Assembly (NCBI GenBank): GCA_025201765.1
Contig: MU623478.1
Location: forward strand, 26,486 to 90,485
From: Daldinia sp. FL1419
Lineage: Eukaryota; Ascomycota; Sordariomycetes; Xylariales; Hypoxylaceae
Direction: 5' to 3'
Length of the DNA stretch: 64,000 bases
Each line of letters starts with the position of its first letter. Positions within the stretch are counted from its first letter, which is position 1. Positions 36,640 to 47,149 of this stretch are shown in pieces. The notes under the pieces were generated by a model. The model was given only the letters and a program-made list of their open reading frames with translations, searched no databases and was not told the DNA's origin. A program made the position numbers and the translations under genes.

Positions 36640-37660
36640 GATTGTGTCAGCCCTTGGGGTAACCTCTAGTGTTATTTAAATTGATAAATAAGCATGTTGT
36701 AATGTGTAATTGCAAGTTTAAGGTATGTTTTTTAAATTTAAAATCGATGCGGCACTTAGATTGAATTCACTTAGAATTTAAATATGTAGTTTATATTATT
36801 TAAATGTATGGTTTGTTTGGAGAATAATTGGTTGAGGATAAACGTAAATGGTTCGAGATTAGGGTTCAAAGTTCTTAGAATACATTAGTAAGTAGTTCAA
36901 AGGTATTAATTATATTTTATAAGTTAGAGAAGCAAATTAGTTTTGTATTAAGGATTTAAATATAAATTATTTTGATTTTTATAATTTTTGTTATAGGAGG
37001 CTTATATATAAACAATTACATTCGCACTTCAGATTAGGAGACAATTTTGCGTGGGAATGGTATATTAAAGGTCTGATTGGCTAAAAATTGCTGTGGTACA
37101 AAAGATACAAAGCAAAACCGTCCTCCTAGTCTGAGTCCCACTGAGATAATGTGTTATGTATGCCATTTGAATTCCGTGGAGAGAGTCTGTTGAATTCACG
37201 ATGGATTCTTGACCGAGGATGATAATTAACTACCACATACGTAAACGTAATACCTTAACCGGTTAGCTCATTACCTTCTAATGTGCTGCTTAACCTAGGC
37301 AGATTTAAGGTAATACCTCGGCCTTAAGCCACAAGTTCTAATAAGTCGTATCTTCTTTATGTTAAATTACTGGAAGCTAAAACCCCGATATTATTTGTGG
37401 CTTGTGAGAGGGTTCGTGGACGACTCGGGCTTCTGTTAGACATACTATGTACTACACATGTGGGTACCTAGGTTAGGCATGTAGGACCTAATTATTCAAT
37501 CTATGCCTGACTTTAGGAAGGATATTATGCTGGCCTTAATTAATTCTTAAAGAAGAAGGTTATCCGTGTATGCAATAAAATATTTTTATTAGGTATATTT
37601 ATAAATTTAGTGGGTTAGTAACTGACCTAAAGAAGTCCCTACTTTAAGAATTCTGAGAAA
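36640..37660. other. Island of more normal base composition, unknown origin
   Basis: GC rises clearly between about 36640 and 37560. The left edge (TGTCAGCCCTTGGGGTAACC) recurs in RIP-mutated reverse complement at about 50215-50245, so it is part of a repeat. Farther right, 37450-37490 contains GGGTACCTAGGTTAGGCATGTAGG-like sequence of the kind common in the gene-compartment spacers. Arms resembling TCAGATTAGGAG lie at about 37030 and, inverted, 37110, enclosing about 70 bp. No open frame longer than about 50 codons. Confidence 0.5.
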
Positions 37661-40600
37661 ATATGTATTCTTTTCCCCTTATTTTATTTTCTTTAATAAT
37701 TATAAATATTTTTATATTTTCTTTAATTTTAAACTATTTATTATATAATTTTAAGTTTGGATTATAAAGATTTTTCCATACTCCTTTATAATATAAAATA
37801 TTATATTTTAAATTAAAAATAACATTTAATTTTTTATAAAATAAAATTAAGGAATATATAATTTAAACTTAAAGAAAAAAAAATTATTATTATTTTTTAA
37901 ATTATAAAATTTATATAACTTAATTATCAAATAATATCTAATATATTTAAAAATTTAAAATATTAATTAAAAATTTATATATTTATTATATATCTATTTT
38001 TATTATTTTATTTAATTCTATATATTTTCTTATTTCTCATATTAATCCTAAAGAATCAACCTTATTTATTATTTTATTTATATATTTTTCACCTAATTAT
38101 TATACCATTATTAAAACCTATTAAAAAGGTTAATTAACAAGATTTTTAATAAATTAAATAAATACTCCTAACCTAATATTTCTTCACCAATTTTACATTT
38201 TTTTAATGTATAATTTTTTCTTTTTAATAAGGATAGAAATATATTTATATCTTATAGCTCTTTATCCATATTTATTATTTATTATTAGAAGATATTTTAA
38301 ATATTAATAGTTGCAGATTTGGCTTTAAGAAATCCCTTTTTTACAATAATTCTTTAAATATTTATAATTAAAGGTTATATTAAAATTAATTAGTTTTTAA
38401 GATTATATCCAAAAACTTTACCATTTAAATTAAAAATAATCTCCTAATTTTATAAAAATATTAATTAATTACCCTATTATATAAACAATCCCAATTCTTC
38501 CCTTCTATTAACTCATCTCTTATCCAATATTACTTTAATATTTTATGGTAAAAGGGATATAAGATTGGTACTAATAATCCTACCGGCCATTCTAACTAAT
38601 CTAAAATTTTTTAAAAAAATAATAATTAAAAAAGGATAAAATATTAAAAATATATTATCTTTATATTTTGCAAATATAATATATCTTTATATAATTTAAC
38701 CTATAATTTTTTTTAAATAATATATATATTAACCCACTTATAATTTAATTTTATTATTTACTATTTAAAAATAATGCCTTCTCGCTTTTTTATTAAAGAA
38801 AATAAATATATAAAATTAGTAAAAACCTTTTTTACATAAATTAAAAAAGATATAATCATCTTAACAATTTAAATAAAATTGTAATTCTATCCAAAACCTA
38901 TATATTATTAATAAGCCAAGTTTTTCATATGAAATCCTCACGCAATCAAATTCAAATGGTATTGAAACATAGCTGTAAAATAAATACACTATTCCTTCAC
39001 ATTATATAATAATCTTTAATAGATTTTAAAAACTTAATAAATTTATTTTATTTTATATAAACATCTAAAAATAACTATAACATATACTAACTTACTTACC
39101 TTTACATAACTTCATTTAATATAATAAATAACTTATACTAAATATCCTTTTACATAAACTCATTTTTTTTAATAATTTAGAATATTTATAGATTATATAA
39201 ACTAAATACCTAAATAATATTATTTAGTTTATATGGGTAGGTGTTTTAGTTTTATATATACATATTTATTTCCAATTTTATAAATTAAAGATATAATCTT
39301 AAATTAATAACACTTTCCACATTTAAAATATTTACATTAATAAAAAATAAAATAATATAATTATTATATTAAATAAATTATTTTTTTTTTAGGTGGAGTT
39401 TTAATTAAGTTAATTAAAATTATAAAATTAATATTAAGGTTTAAACTTATATAAGATATAATATTTTAATTAAAATGTAATGGAGTGGATGGAATTAAAG
39501 ATATAGTAATAATTATTAATATAAGTGAAATGAGTTTTTATTTATATTATCTTTTAAATTTTTAATAATAAATATAAATTTATTAGAATTTAAGATAACA
39601 AATAAAAGATTAATATATTTAAAATTCTAAAAATATTATTACTTAAATAATTTTAATATGAATACCAATATTATAAATAAAATATGTTGAATATATAGCA
39701 CATTTTTTATTTTATTTTTATATTATAACAAATTTTAATAATTTTTAATTAATAATAAATAATAATTATGATCAATATAGAATATAAAGTAGATTAATTT
39801 AAAAAAACCTTATATTTCTTAAATTATTTTGTTGTATTATGTTGGGATATTGTATGTTAAGTTTACCCCTTTATAATCTTATTAATGGTATTACAAATCA
39901 AATTAATAAATAATTTATTAATTTTAAATTTCATTATTATTATGTAGAGTTTTTTATGTATAAATATTGATTTATATTGTTATTTTTAAAAACTTTACAT
40001 TCTTTTTATTGTGAACCATTAATAAATCTATAATTATTGATATTTGATTTTATAAAGTTTAATAAAAATCCTTAATTTATATTATTGGTAATATAAATTT
40101 TAATTAAAGATATAATCTTTTAATTATTCTTTTTTTATATAGAATAAACATATTTATAAATAATAATTAAATAAGTTTTTATATAATAATTATGGTGGTA
40201 TTAAAATATCTTAAAAATGGCATTCATAAAAAAGTTATTCAAAAATAAAAAAGGAAAATAACAATGATAATAAAAATAAAAAAAATATTATAAGAATATT
40301 TATATATTTAGAAAATAGATTAATTAAATTATTATGAAAAATTAATAAAATCAATTATTATTATAGTAAATTTATTTTAACAAATTCTTAATTATTAATA
40401 TATTTTTTCTTAAAGGTTAGGGTTAAATAATATAAATATTAATTCCAAATTTAAAATTTTAATTTTATTTATTATAAATAAAGATAATTTTATTTTTTAA
40501 ATCAAGTTTTAAAATGCCATTAAAATATTAGATTTATAATTCCAATTAAAAAAGTAAATATTATTAAAAAAAATATATTTGAAGTTTATTAGTATTTTTA

Positions 40601-42158
40601 GTAAAGTAGTATGTATTTTATAATTTTGGTATTATATTTATATTAAAAAGAAGTTCCTTTTAGAGTAATATCAGCTTTATTTAATATAATGTTTAATTTA
40701 AAATATTAAAAAAAAATTATAAAAACATTTTTTATTAAAATTTATATTAAAATTAAAAGAGACATTCTTTATAAATTCTGAAGAAATATTATATTAATTT
40801 GATTATATTAAATATTTTTTAAAAGTATTGTATTTAATTTTGATATGTGTAATTTGTTAATTAGCTATATTTTTAAGGAAATTCTTTCTAAATTGCTAAT
40901 TATTTATGTTATGGGTACCTTATATTTATTTATATTTAATAAAAATTGAAAATTTATATCCATTTAAAAAACAATTTCTAACAATAAAATATATTTTTGT
41001 AACAATTATTAAATTCTTTTTCAATTTTTTAAATAATTAATTTAATAGAATTTCATATAAAAAGATTTTAAGCCATATAACCATTTTTATAAATAATATT
41101 TTCTAAATAACCAATATTTTATCCTGTTCAATTAAAAATATTTTAAATGAAATTACTATAGTGTAATATAATCCCAATAAACCTATTAAGAAAAACTTTT
41201 TACCATTCCTTAGATTTAAGAAATCTATACTAAAAAAAACTTTATTATAGTTAAAAATGAATAATTATCTATACACTAAAATTCCTTTAGATAGATAGTT
41301 CTAGGATTAGTAACTAATAGAAGAAAATAAAATGATTTTAAATACCTTATTAACCTTAATATAATATATTCCCAATATTAAAAAAGAATTAATAGAACAG
41401 GCTACTTATATCTTTTAATAAAAAAATCTTTTATTAATATTTTATAATATTTTAAATAAAGAAATAATTAATAAATTAAAATAAGAAATTGATTTAAATA
41501 TAGAAGATATGATGGAAAAGGATCTTATAAAAATTAAGGTATTATTTATTAAAAAAAGATAAGATATTTAAGAAGAATTATTATTTATGAATTCTTTAGG
41601 ATTTTTTAATTTGGGTAATAATAAAACAAACAATCTTCAAAAAATAAAATTTATTTATTAAATTATTTATAATGAAAAATTATTAAATAATAATATTATT
41701 AATAAATCCAAATTTTCTAAAAAAGTTATTAATAATTAACCGTACATAAAGATATCATTCAAATCCAAATTTTTAAATATTTAAAATCTTCACTATTTCA
41801 CAAGCATTTTTATAACACTCTTTCTATACAACTAAAATAACCTCATTACAATAAACCAAACTAAAAAAAATAAATTAATTATTTTTAAAAAAAAGAATTT
41901 TACCTTACAAACATAAATAAATATTTTCCTTATCCATTAAAAAATAATACCTTTACATACTATATAAAACAAAATATATAAAAATTAATAAATTTTTATA
42001 AATAAATATTTATTAAATTATCCCAATATAGAATTAATACCACTACACATCCAATATTCCCTTTCCTTATATTTAATCAAATAATTAAGAATAATAATAC
42101 ACACATTAATCAAACACACATAAACAAAGAAACCTTTCATAAAATAGCTAAAATTTAT
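37660..42158. other. Featureless AT-rich sequence
   Basis: 4.5 kb of very AT-rich sequence with stops in all frames. I could not match it to the LTR family and see no open frame, RNA gene or clean repeat. Probably old RIP-degraded transposon sequence. Confidence 0.5.
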
Positions 42159-42163
42159 AATTT

Positions 42164-42349
42164 TGTGGGAATATTAGTCATGTGACTTGGTGGTGGTACA
42201 AGACCCACTTTAATCCTGTATATAGACCACGTATTCTGATCGTACGATCAGAATACGTACTTATCTTTTTACAAAACCATTTTTTACTGAATTGATACAA
42301 ATACCCTCACTTTTACTATTGCATGCAATGGTACCTTATCCATCCAACA
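42164..42349 (+). repeat. 5' LTR of the TRIM-like element (186 bp)
   Basis: TG...CA terminal repeat. It contains a perfect 30-bp palindrome at 42229-42258. Compared with the 3' LTR it differs at six sites, four of them transitions. Confidence 0.9.
42229..42258. repeat. Perfect 30-bp palindrome inside the 5' LTR
   Basis: ACGTATTCTGATCGT is followed immediately by its exact reverse complement, with no spacer. As RNA or single-stranded DNA it could form a hairpin; as duplex it is a two-fold symmetric site. Confidence 0.95.
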
Positions 42350-42405
42350 TTGATCAGTAATTAACAACAAGTTGATAGCAATAAGTCAATCACAAACCAG
42401 CTAGG

Positions 42406-42732
42406 ATGTCCAAAAAGGAGGAAACAAATTTAGTAGTAAGTATGATAACCTCAAGATTTCATACTCCAATGCATGGTTTTAAACCCAAGGTTTTATGTTC
42501 TCATGCATGGTTCTGGGAACATTCGTATTTCACGTTAAATTTAAATCTCGATGAGAAGAGGCGAGCGACCTCAGGATTTCATACTCCAATGCATGATCTT
42601 AAACCAGAATTTCATGTTTTAGTGCATGGTTTTGGAACACTTCGCGCTAACTTAGGATCTTTAGAAAGTAAAAACAACTTTAGCGCTGAATCTACAATCC
42701 GAAATCTACATCTATCACATATAAATAAATAA
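42406..42732 (+). CDS. Internal reading frame of the TRIM-like element (108 codons)
   Basis: An ATG-initiated frame of 108 residues (MSKKEETNLVV...) lies 57 bp after the 5' LTR. Its DNA contains a 120-bp direct duplication, so the peptide repeats (FHTPMHGFKP, then FHTPMHDLKP). No known domain, transmembrane segment or catalytic motif. The repetition may explain why the frame is open by chance. Whether it is translated is unknown. Confidence 0.3.
   Translation: MSKKEETNLVVSMITSRFHTPMHGFKPKVLCSHAWFWEHSYFTLNLNLDEKRRATSGFHTPMHDLKPEFHVLVHGFGTLRANLGSLESKNNFSAESTIRNLHLSHINK
42447..42650 (+). repeat. 120-bp tandem duplication inside the TRIM-like element
   Basis: ACCTCARGATTTCATACTCC begins at 42448 and again at 42568, an offset of exactly 120 bp. 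Similarity then continues through GCATG and AAACC segments with scattered changes. Confidence 0.8.
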
Positions 42733-43011
42733 TATTGAGGCTTCCTTCGTTGGTGAAATGGTCTCGGGGAAATCTGTGCTAAACAAGAACTACGCATCTA
42801 TCACACATTTTATATTTACTACAACACCACCCGATAAGCAAGAACTACGCGTCCAACACGCACCTGTGTTTACTACAACACCACGAGAAACGCTGAGAAA
42901 GAGCAACAAACACCAAGATCACGTTGCGATTTTACCCCACCAGCAAACCTTAGGCTCCACCTGAAAATTCTTCAACCCCACCCCCACCAAAGGTTTTGCC
43001 TATCACCAATA

Positions 43012-43105
43012 CCTGAGGAAACAGCAGCTCAGCACCTGAGGAGACAACAACAGCTCAGCACCTGAAGAGAACAGCAGCTCAGCACCTAAGGAAACAACAA
43101 GCGGC
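43012..43105. repeat. Short tandem repeat, AGCAGCTCAGCACCTGAGGA-like (3 units)
   Basis: The block ACAGCAGCTCAGCACCT recurs three times at roughly 27-33 bp spacing (about 43021, 43051 and 43073), followed by GAGCACC/AAGCACC variants. It lies inside the TRIM-like element. Confidence 0.75.
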
Positions 43106-43363
43106 TCCATGAGCACCTTAGCAAGCTCCATAAGCACCTCAACAAGCTCCGGCAATTCCTCAACCATTTGCGAAAAGAAAGCCCTCGAAACGTTCTCGAT
43201 ACCAATCATCTTACGATACGAACAATACCGACCATATCCATCGATCGATTCGAACAAGCGAACGAACGAACAACAGCTCTTGAAAAGAAAGAATTGTCAG
43301 ATGGGATCATAAAATCGTTATATGTTTCAGAATGGTCGATCATTACGTTTTTGAGCAAGGCTT

Positions 43364-43441
43364 GCAAAGATGACTAAATTTTCTTTTAGTCATCTTCGCA
43401 TTTTGGGATAGATGACTAAACTTTCTCTTAGTCATCTTCGC
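43364..43441. repeat. Two tandem hairpins in the TRIM-like element
   Basis: AAGATGACTAAA (43367-43378) pairs perfectly with TTTAGTCATCTT (43385-43396) around a 6-nt loop. The whole motif repeats 41 bp later: GATGACTAA (43411-43419) pairs with TTAGTCATC (43428-43436). Both are followed by TTCGCATTT. Confidence 0.88.
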
Positions 43442-43611
43442 ATTTGAGATATATGGATATAAGAGGTCATCAGTTCAGTTTGATAAGAATATGGAGGAGG
43501 ATCACAAAAGAGCCGATTTTGATGCGTTTTAAAACGCTCTAAGATCGTGACCTAGCTGGCGCTCGTACGAAGCAAGTCACATGACTTCGCGAGAAAAGAA
43601 AAAGTTGCCAG

Positions 43612-43797
43612 TGTGGGAATATTAGTCATGTGACTTGGTGGTGGTACAAGACCCACTTTAATCCTGTATATAGACCACGTATTCTGATCGTACGATCAGA
43701 ATACGTACTTATCTTTTTACAAAACCACTTTTGACTGAATTGATCTGAATACCCTCACTTTTACTATTGCATGCAATGGTACCTTGTCCATCCAACA
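43612..43797 (+). repeat. 3' LTR of the TRIM-like element (186 bp)
   Basis: The same length as the 5' LTR. The palindrome is at 43677-43706 and is identical to the one in the 5' LTR. It is followed at once by the target duplication AATTT. Confidence 0.9.
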
Positions 43798-43802
43798 AAT
43801 TT

Positions 43803-45617
43803 ATTTATAGAAAAATAATTACAACAAATTAAAAAAAATTTTTGAATAAATTATTAAATTAATAACCCTAAAATGAAATTATTATTAAAAGAAATCGCTA
43901 TTTATAAACACTAATAATTATTTTCTAATAAAGAAAAAATCTTATAATATAATAAATTAAGAAATATAATTATATAATATGGGATGCCTACCATTTAATT
44001 CACAAATAACCCTAACAATATAACATCACCAATCCATATAAAAATCAATCAAAAATTTTAAGGAAATAAATATTTAAAGAGATTAAAGCAACAAATAAAA
44101 GAAAAGTTAATACCTATTAATAGATCCTTAATAAAAAAAATAAACCAAAATTTAGTATTTTTTATAATATAATTTTACATTTACATAAATATTTTTTTTA
44201 AGTATATTGTTAAAGTTTATTCTAAAAACAGAATATTTAATTTAATTAATTAATATTTTAAAGCTTTAGAAATAAATGGGTAAAATGCATTTTATTTTTA
44301 TGGTTTTTTATGATATTATGGTAATATTGGTATGGAAAAAATAATGGAGAATTTAGTAGGAAATAATAAATAAAAAAAAATTGATGAATTTTTGAGGTGG
44401 ATTGATAAATATTTTTAGGAAGGTTTTGATTATATTATTTTAGGTAAAAAGTCTTATTATCCCAGTAAGATACGTCTTAAACTATTTAAAGATTTGTGTA
44501 ACGATATTTATAAGTTGGAAGAGGAGTAGGAGGATGAAGCCCAATATGTAATAATTGCAGCACAAATCCACTAATATATAACAACGTGCTAAAAGTACAA
44601 AAAAATGAACGGGCTAAATAAATGCTATTTTGGGTGGTTTTAAAAAGAGATTAAGAATATATATATTAATAACAATAAGATCTTTTATATTAAAAGAAAT
44701 TTTAATAATTATATATAATAAAATAAAATTATAGTTATAATTATGTAATATAACTACAATTTTTTATTAATTTATATTATTACCCAAATCTTAATGTTTT
44801 TATATTATATTACAAATTATATTACAAAATTAAAAATATTTTTATATTAAAGATTTATATTTATGATTTTATTTTTAAATTAAATTATTATAAGTTATTA
44901 TAATCAAAAAAATGATAATAAAATTGAAAAAATTTGAGGAATTATAATATAAATTTTAAATTAAATTTTTTCTTAATAAAAATTATTGTCCATTAAAATA
45001 TATAATTATTTATTTAATTATAATATATATTATTATTTTTTAAAAAAATAACGTTAATTATATTTTAATATAATTTATTTTACTATTTAATGTAGGTAAT
45101 TATATTTATATAAATTTGTTGGGAATTACTTTAATGGTAATAAAGATCCTTAAATAAATAAATTTTTATCTTTTAATGAAAATAATTATAAATTAAATAT
45201 TTTTAAGGTTTATGTACATTAAGGGCTATTATTGAAGGATATATGTTTATATAAATATATTTTTATTATTAATATCATATTAAAACCTATATTTAGAGGT
45301 TTATAATTATATAAAGTAACATTTGATAGATTAATAAAAGATAGTTAATTCTGCTAAAAAATTATTTATTTTAAATAAGATAATATAAGGATTTTCATTC
45401 TTTTTTTAATAAGTTTTTTACCTTTAATATTTAATAATAATAAATTATATAGTTAGAATATTATAATTTACTTTATTTTATTTATTCTTTAAGAAATATT
45501 TGTTAAATAGATGTAATAGATTTTGTTAGAAATATAGGAAGATTTATTTCAAATATTTTTAGCAAAATTAAGGTTTATTAATAATAATTTCAATTTATTA
45601 TGGAAATCCAAAAATAA
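43803..45617. other. RIP-degraded relic with a coding remnant near 44430-44640
   Basis: Mostly AT-rich without features. The segment at about 44430-44640 is less AT-rich and, in one plus-strand frame, reads as protein-like stretches (YKLEEE, EDEAQYVIIAAQIH, KYKKMNGLNKCYFGW) broken by TAA and TAG codons, as expected of a transposon gene inactivated by RIP. Family not recognised. Confidence 0.4.
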
Positions 45618-46002
45618 TGAACCAGGGTAGTGTGATTAGGTAATAGGAGCTACCCTGAAGGACCCTGTTGACCCCCCCCTTCTAAGGTTTATAGTTCTTT
45701 TGGATATAAATAGGTCTTTAGGAGTTGTTTTCTTGCCTGATCAGCTCAAATCATAGATAGTTCTTTAGAGATCATTTTTATAGAGTTTTATATGAATAAT
45801 ATATATTTTTTGGGTTTATAATTTCATTGTACGCGTTATTATTGTTGAGTAGTTACTTATAGCAGCTTTTCTATTTGATTATTTTATTATATTCTTTAGG
45901 ATATAGTTACCTTGTATTCTCAAATTTATATAACCTTTGGCTTATTATGGGTTAGTTGAAGTATAGGGTATATCCTGTAGGAGTTATTAGAGTTCCTGTT
46001 TA
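45618..46002 (+). repeat. 5' LTR of the large element (385 bp)
   Basis: Starts TGAACCAGGGTAGTGTGATT and ends AGAGTTCCTGTTTA. Compared with the 3' LTR this copy mostly carries T where the other has C and retains G, meaning C-to-T changes on the plus strand. Confidence 0.85.
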
Positions 46003-46003
46003 G

Positions 46004-46078
46004 TGGCGATTATTACGGGACTTGAACTTGTAACCTCAGTCTTAGGAGGACCGATATCTATTAAGATTGATAATTATG
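46004..46078 (-). other. Antisense tRNA-Arg(CCU)-like sequence at the primer-binding site
   Basis: Read on the minus strand from the CCA end (46004-46006): discriminator G and acceptor strand; T arm (CCCGT, TTCAAGT loop, ACAAG, which would have been ACGGG before plus-strand C-to-T changes); variable AGGTT; anticodon arm CGGTC-CTCCTAA-GACTG, with U33 and anticodon CCU; and a D arm TATC...GATA whose loop AATCTTAATA fits a G18G19 loop mutated to AA. The 5' acceptor strand beyond it does not pair convincingly. Retroelement primer sites normally cover 8-18 nt of the tRNA 3' end; this covers about 70 nt and includes the post-transcriptional CCA. It is not a working tRNA gene. Confidence 0.7.
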
Positions 46079-47149
46079 AGGATCGAAAATATATTACTGA
46101 TATTACTTATATTGTTTTGATTAGGATTGTTACTGTTTAATTAGTATAAATACAGTTTCAGGATAAAGCCTGAAAGAACAAGGAGTGAGGGAAGTTAATT
46201 TAACCCTAAAATTTCAAAATAACCCTAATACATTTAAACTTTTATATAGTTGGTATTGGGAAAATCTTAATATGAAAAGTAATTAAGAATAGTTCGATTA
46301 GATGATATGTATATTAGGAACACCTTTTATAGTAATATGGAAATCTGAGATATTGAAAATGGAATAGATGCAAATTTAGAAATGTAATGATATAGGTTAT
46401 TTAGTATAATATAAATAAAGATTATATAAGGACCTATATTAGAGTTACAGAGATTTATAAAGATTTATAAAATTTATAATTAAAATTATAGAAATTATAA
46501 AAATTTATGAGATTTATAAAAAAAGTATAGCCATGGAATTTGAGTTGTTTTTGGAACATGTGTTTATGAAGACAAGGCCAATTAGACGATTAAATGTAAG
46601 CACTAAGAGTATTAGAATTATTATGTAGACCCATAGTAACTATTACAAGATTAATAGTTAAATAATAATATTTACGAAGATTTACAAAAAATGTTATATA
46701 ATTTTGGAATTAATTCTTATTAATTTGATTAATTTATTTATATGGAAAGGATAGAACGTATTTGAAGTTATTATTTTTTCAATATTTACAACCTTCTTAA
46801 AAGTTTTTGAAATAATATAGAATGGAATTAAAACTTTACAATTAGAAACTAAAGTTATACAATTAGGAACTAAAGCCATATAATTAGGAACTAAGATCGT
46901 TACAATCTATTTGGAAAGTGAATTAAGCGCAATTAAAGATTATTGTTCCATAAGATGCCATAAGCCCTTGGTTATTCTTTAAGTATGAATTAAAGACGAT
47001 TAAGAAGAAGTATTAGTATTTCCTTATATACCCCCTTATATTGTACCTTTTATATTTTTAGAATAGTAATTAGTTGAGTAGACCCAGGATATTCCGTTTG
47101 ATTAGCCTGAGTTTAGCACGTTATTGCTTTTTGAAGTACTTTTAGTACT

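Larger units (their letters stand above)
42159..43802 (+). mobile_element. TRIM-like non-autonomous LTR element, 1634 bp, with 5-bp target duplication
   Basis: The element proper is 42164-43797. Two direct repeats of 186 bp (42164-42349 and 43612-43797) begin TGTGGGAATATT and end CCATCCAACA, so they have TG...CA ends like LTRs. They differ at only six positions by eye. The flanks are AATTT at 42159-42163 and AATTT at 43798-43802, an exact 5-bp target duplication. A purine-rich tract, GAGAAAAGAAAAAG, lies just before the 3' LTR. No TGG-type primer site follows the 5' LTR directly. The 1262-bp interior has normal base composition, no polymerase or integrase motif, and several internal repeats. 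Such size and lack of coding capacity fit terminal-repeat retrotransposons in miniature, which move using another element's enzymes. It is barely RIP-mutated in heavily RIP-mutated surroundings, so it is recent. Orientation is set by the purine tract. Confidence 0.88.
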
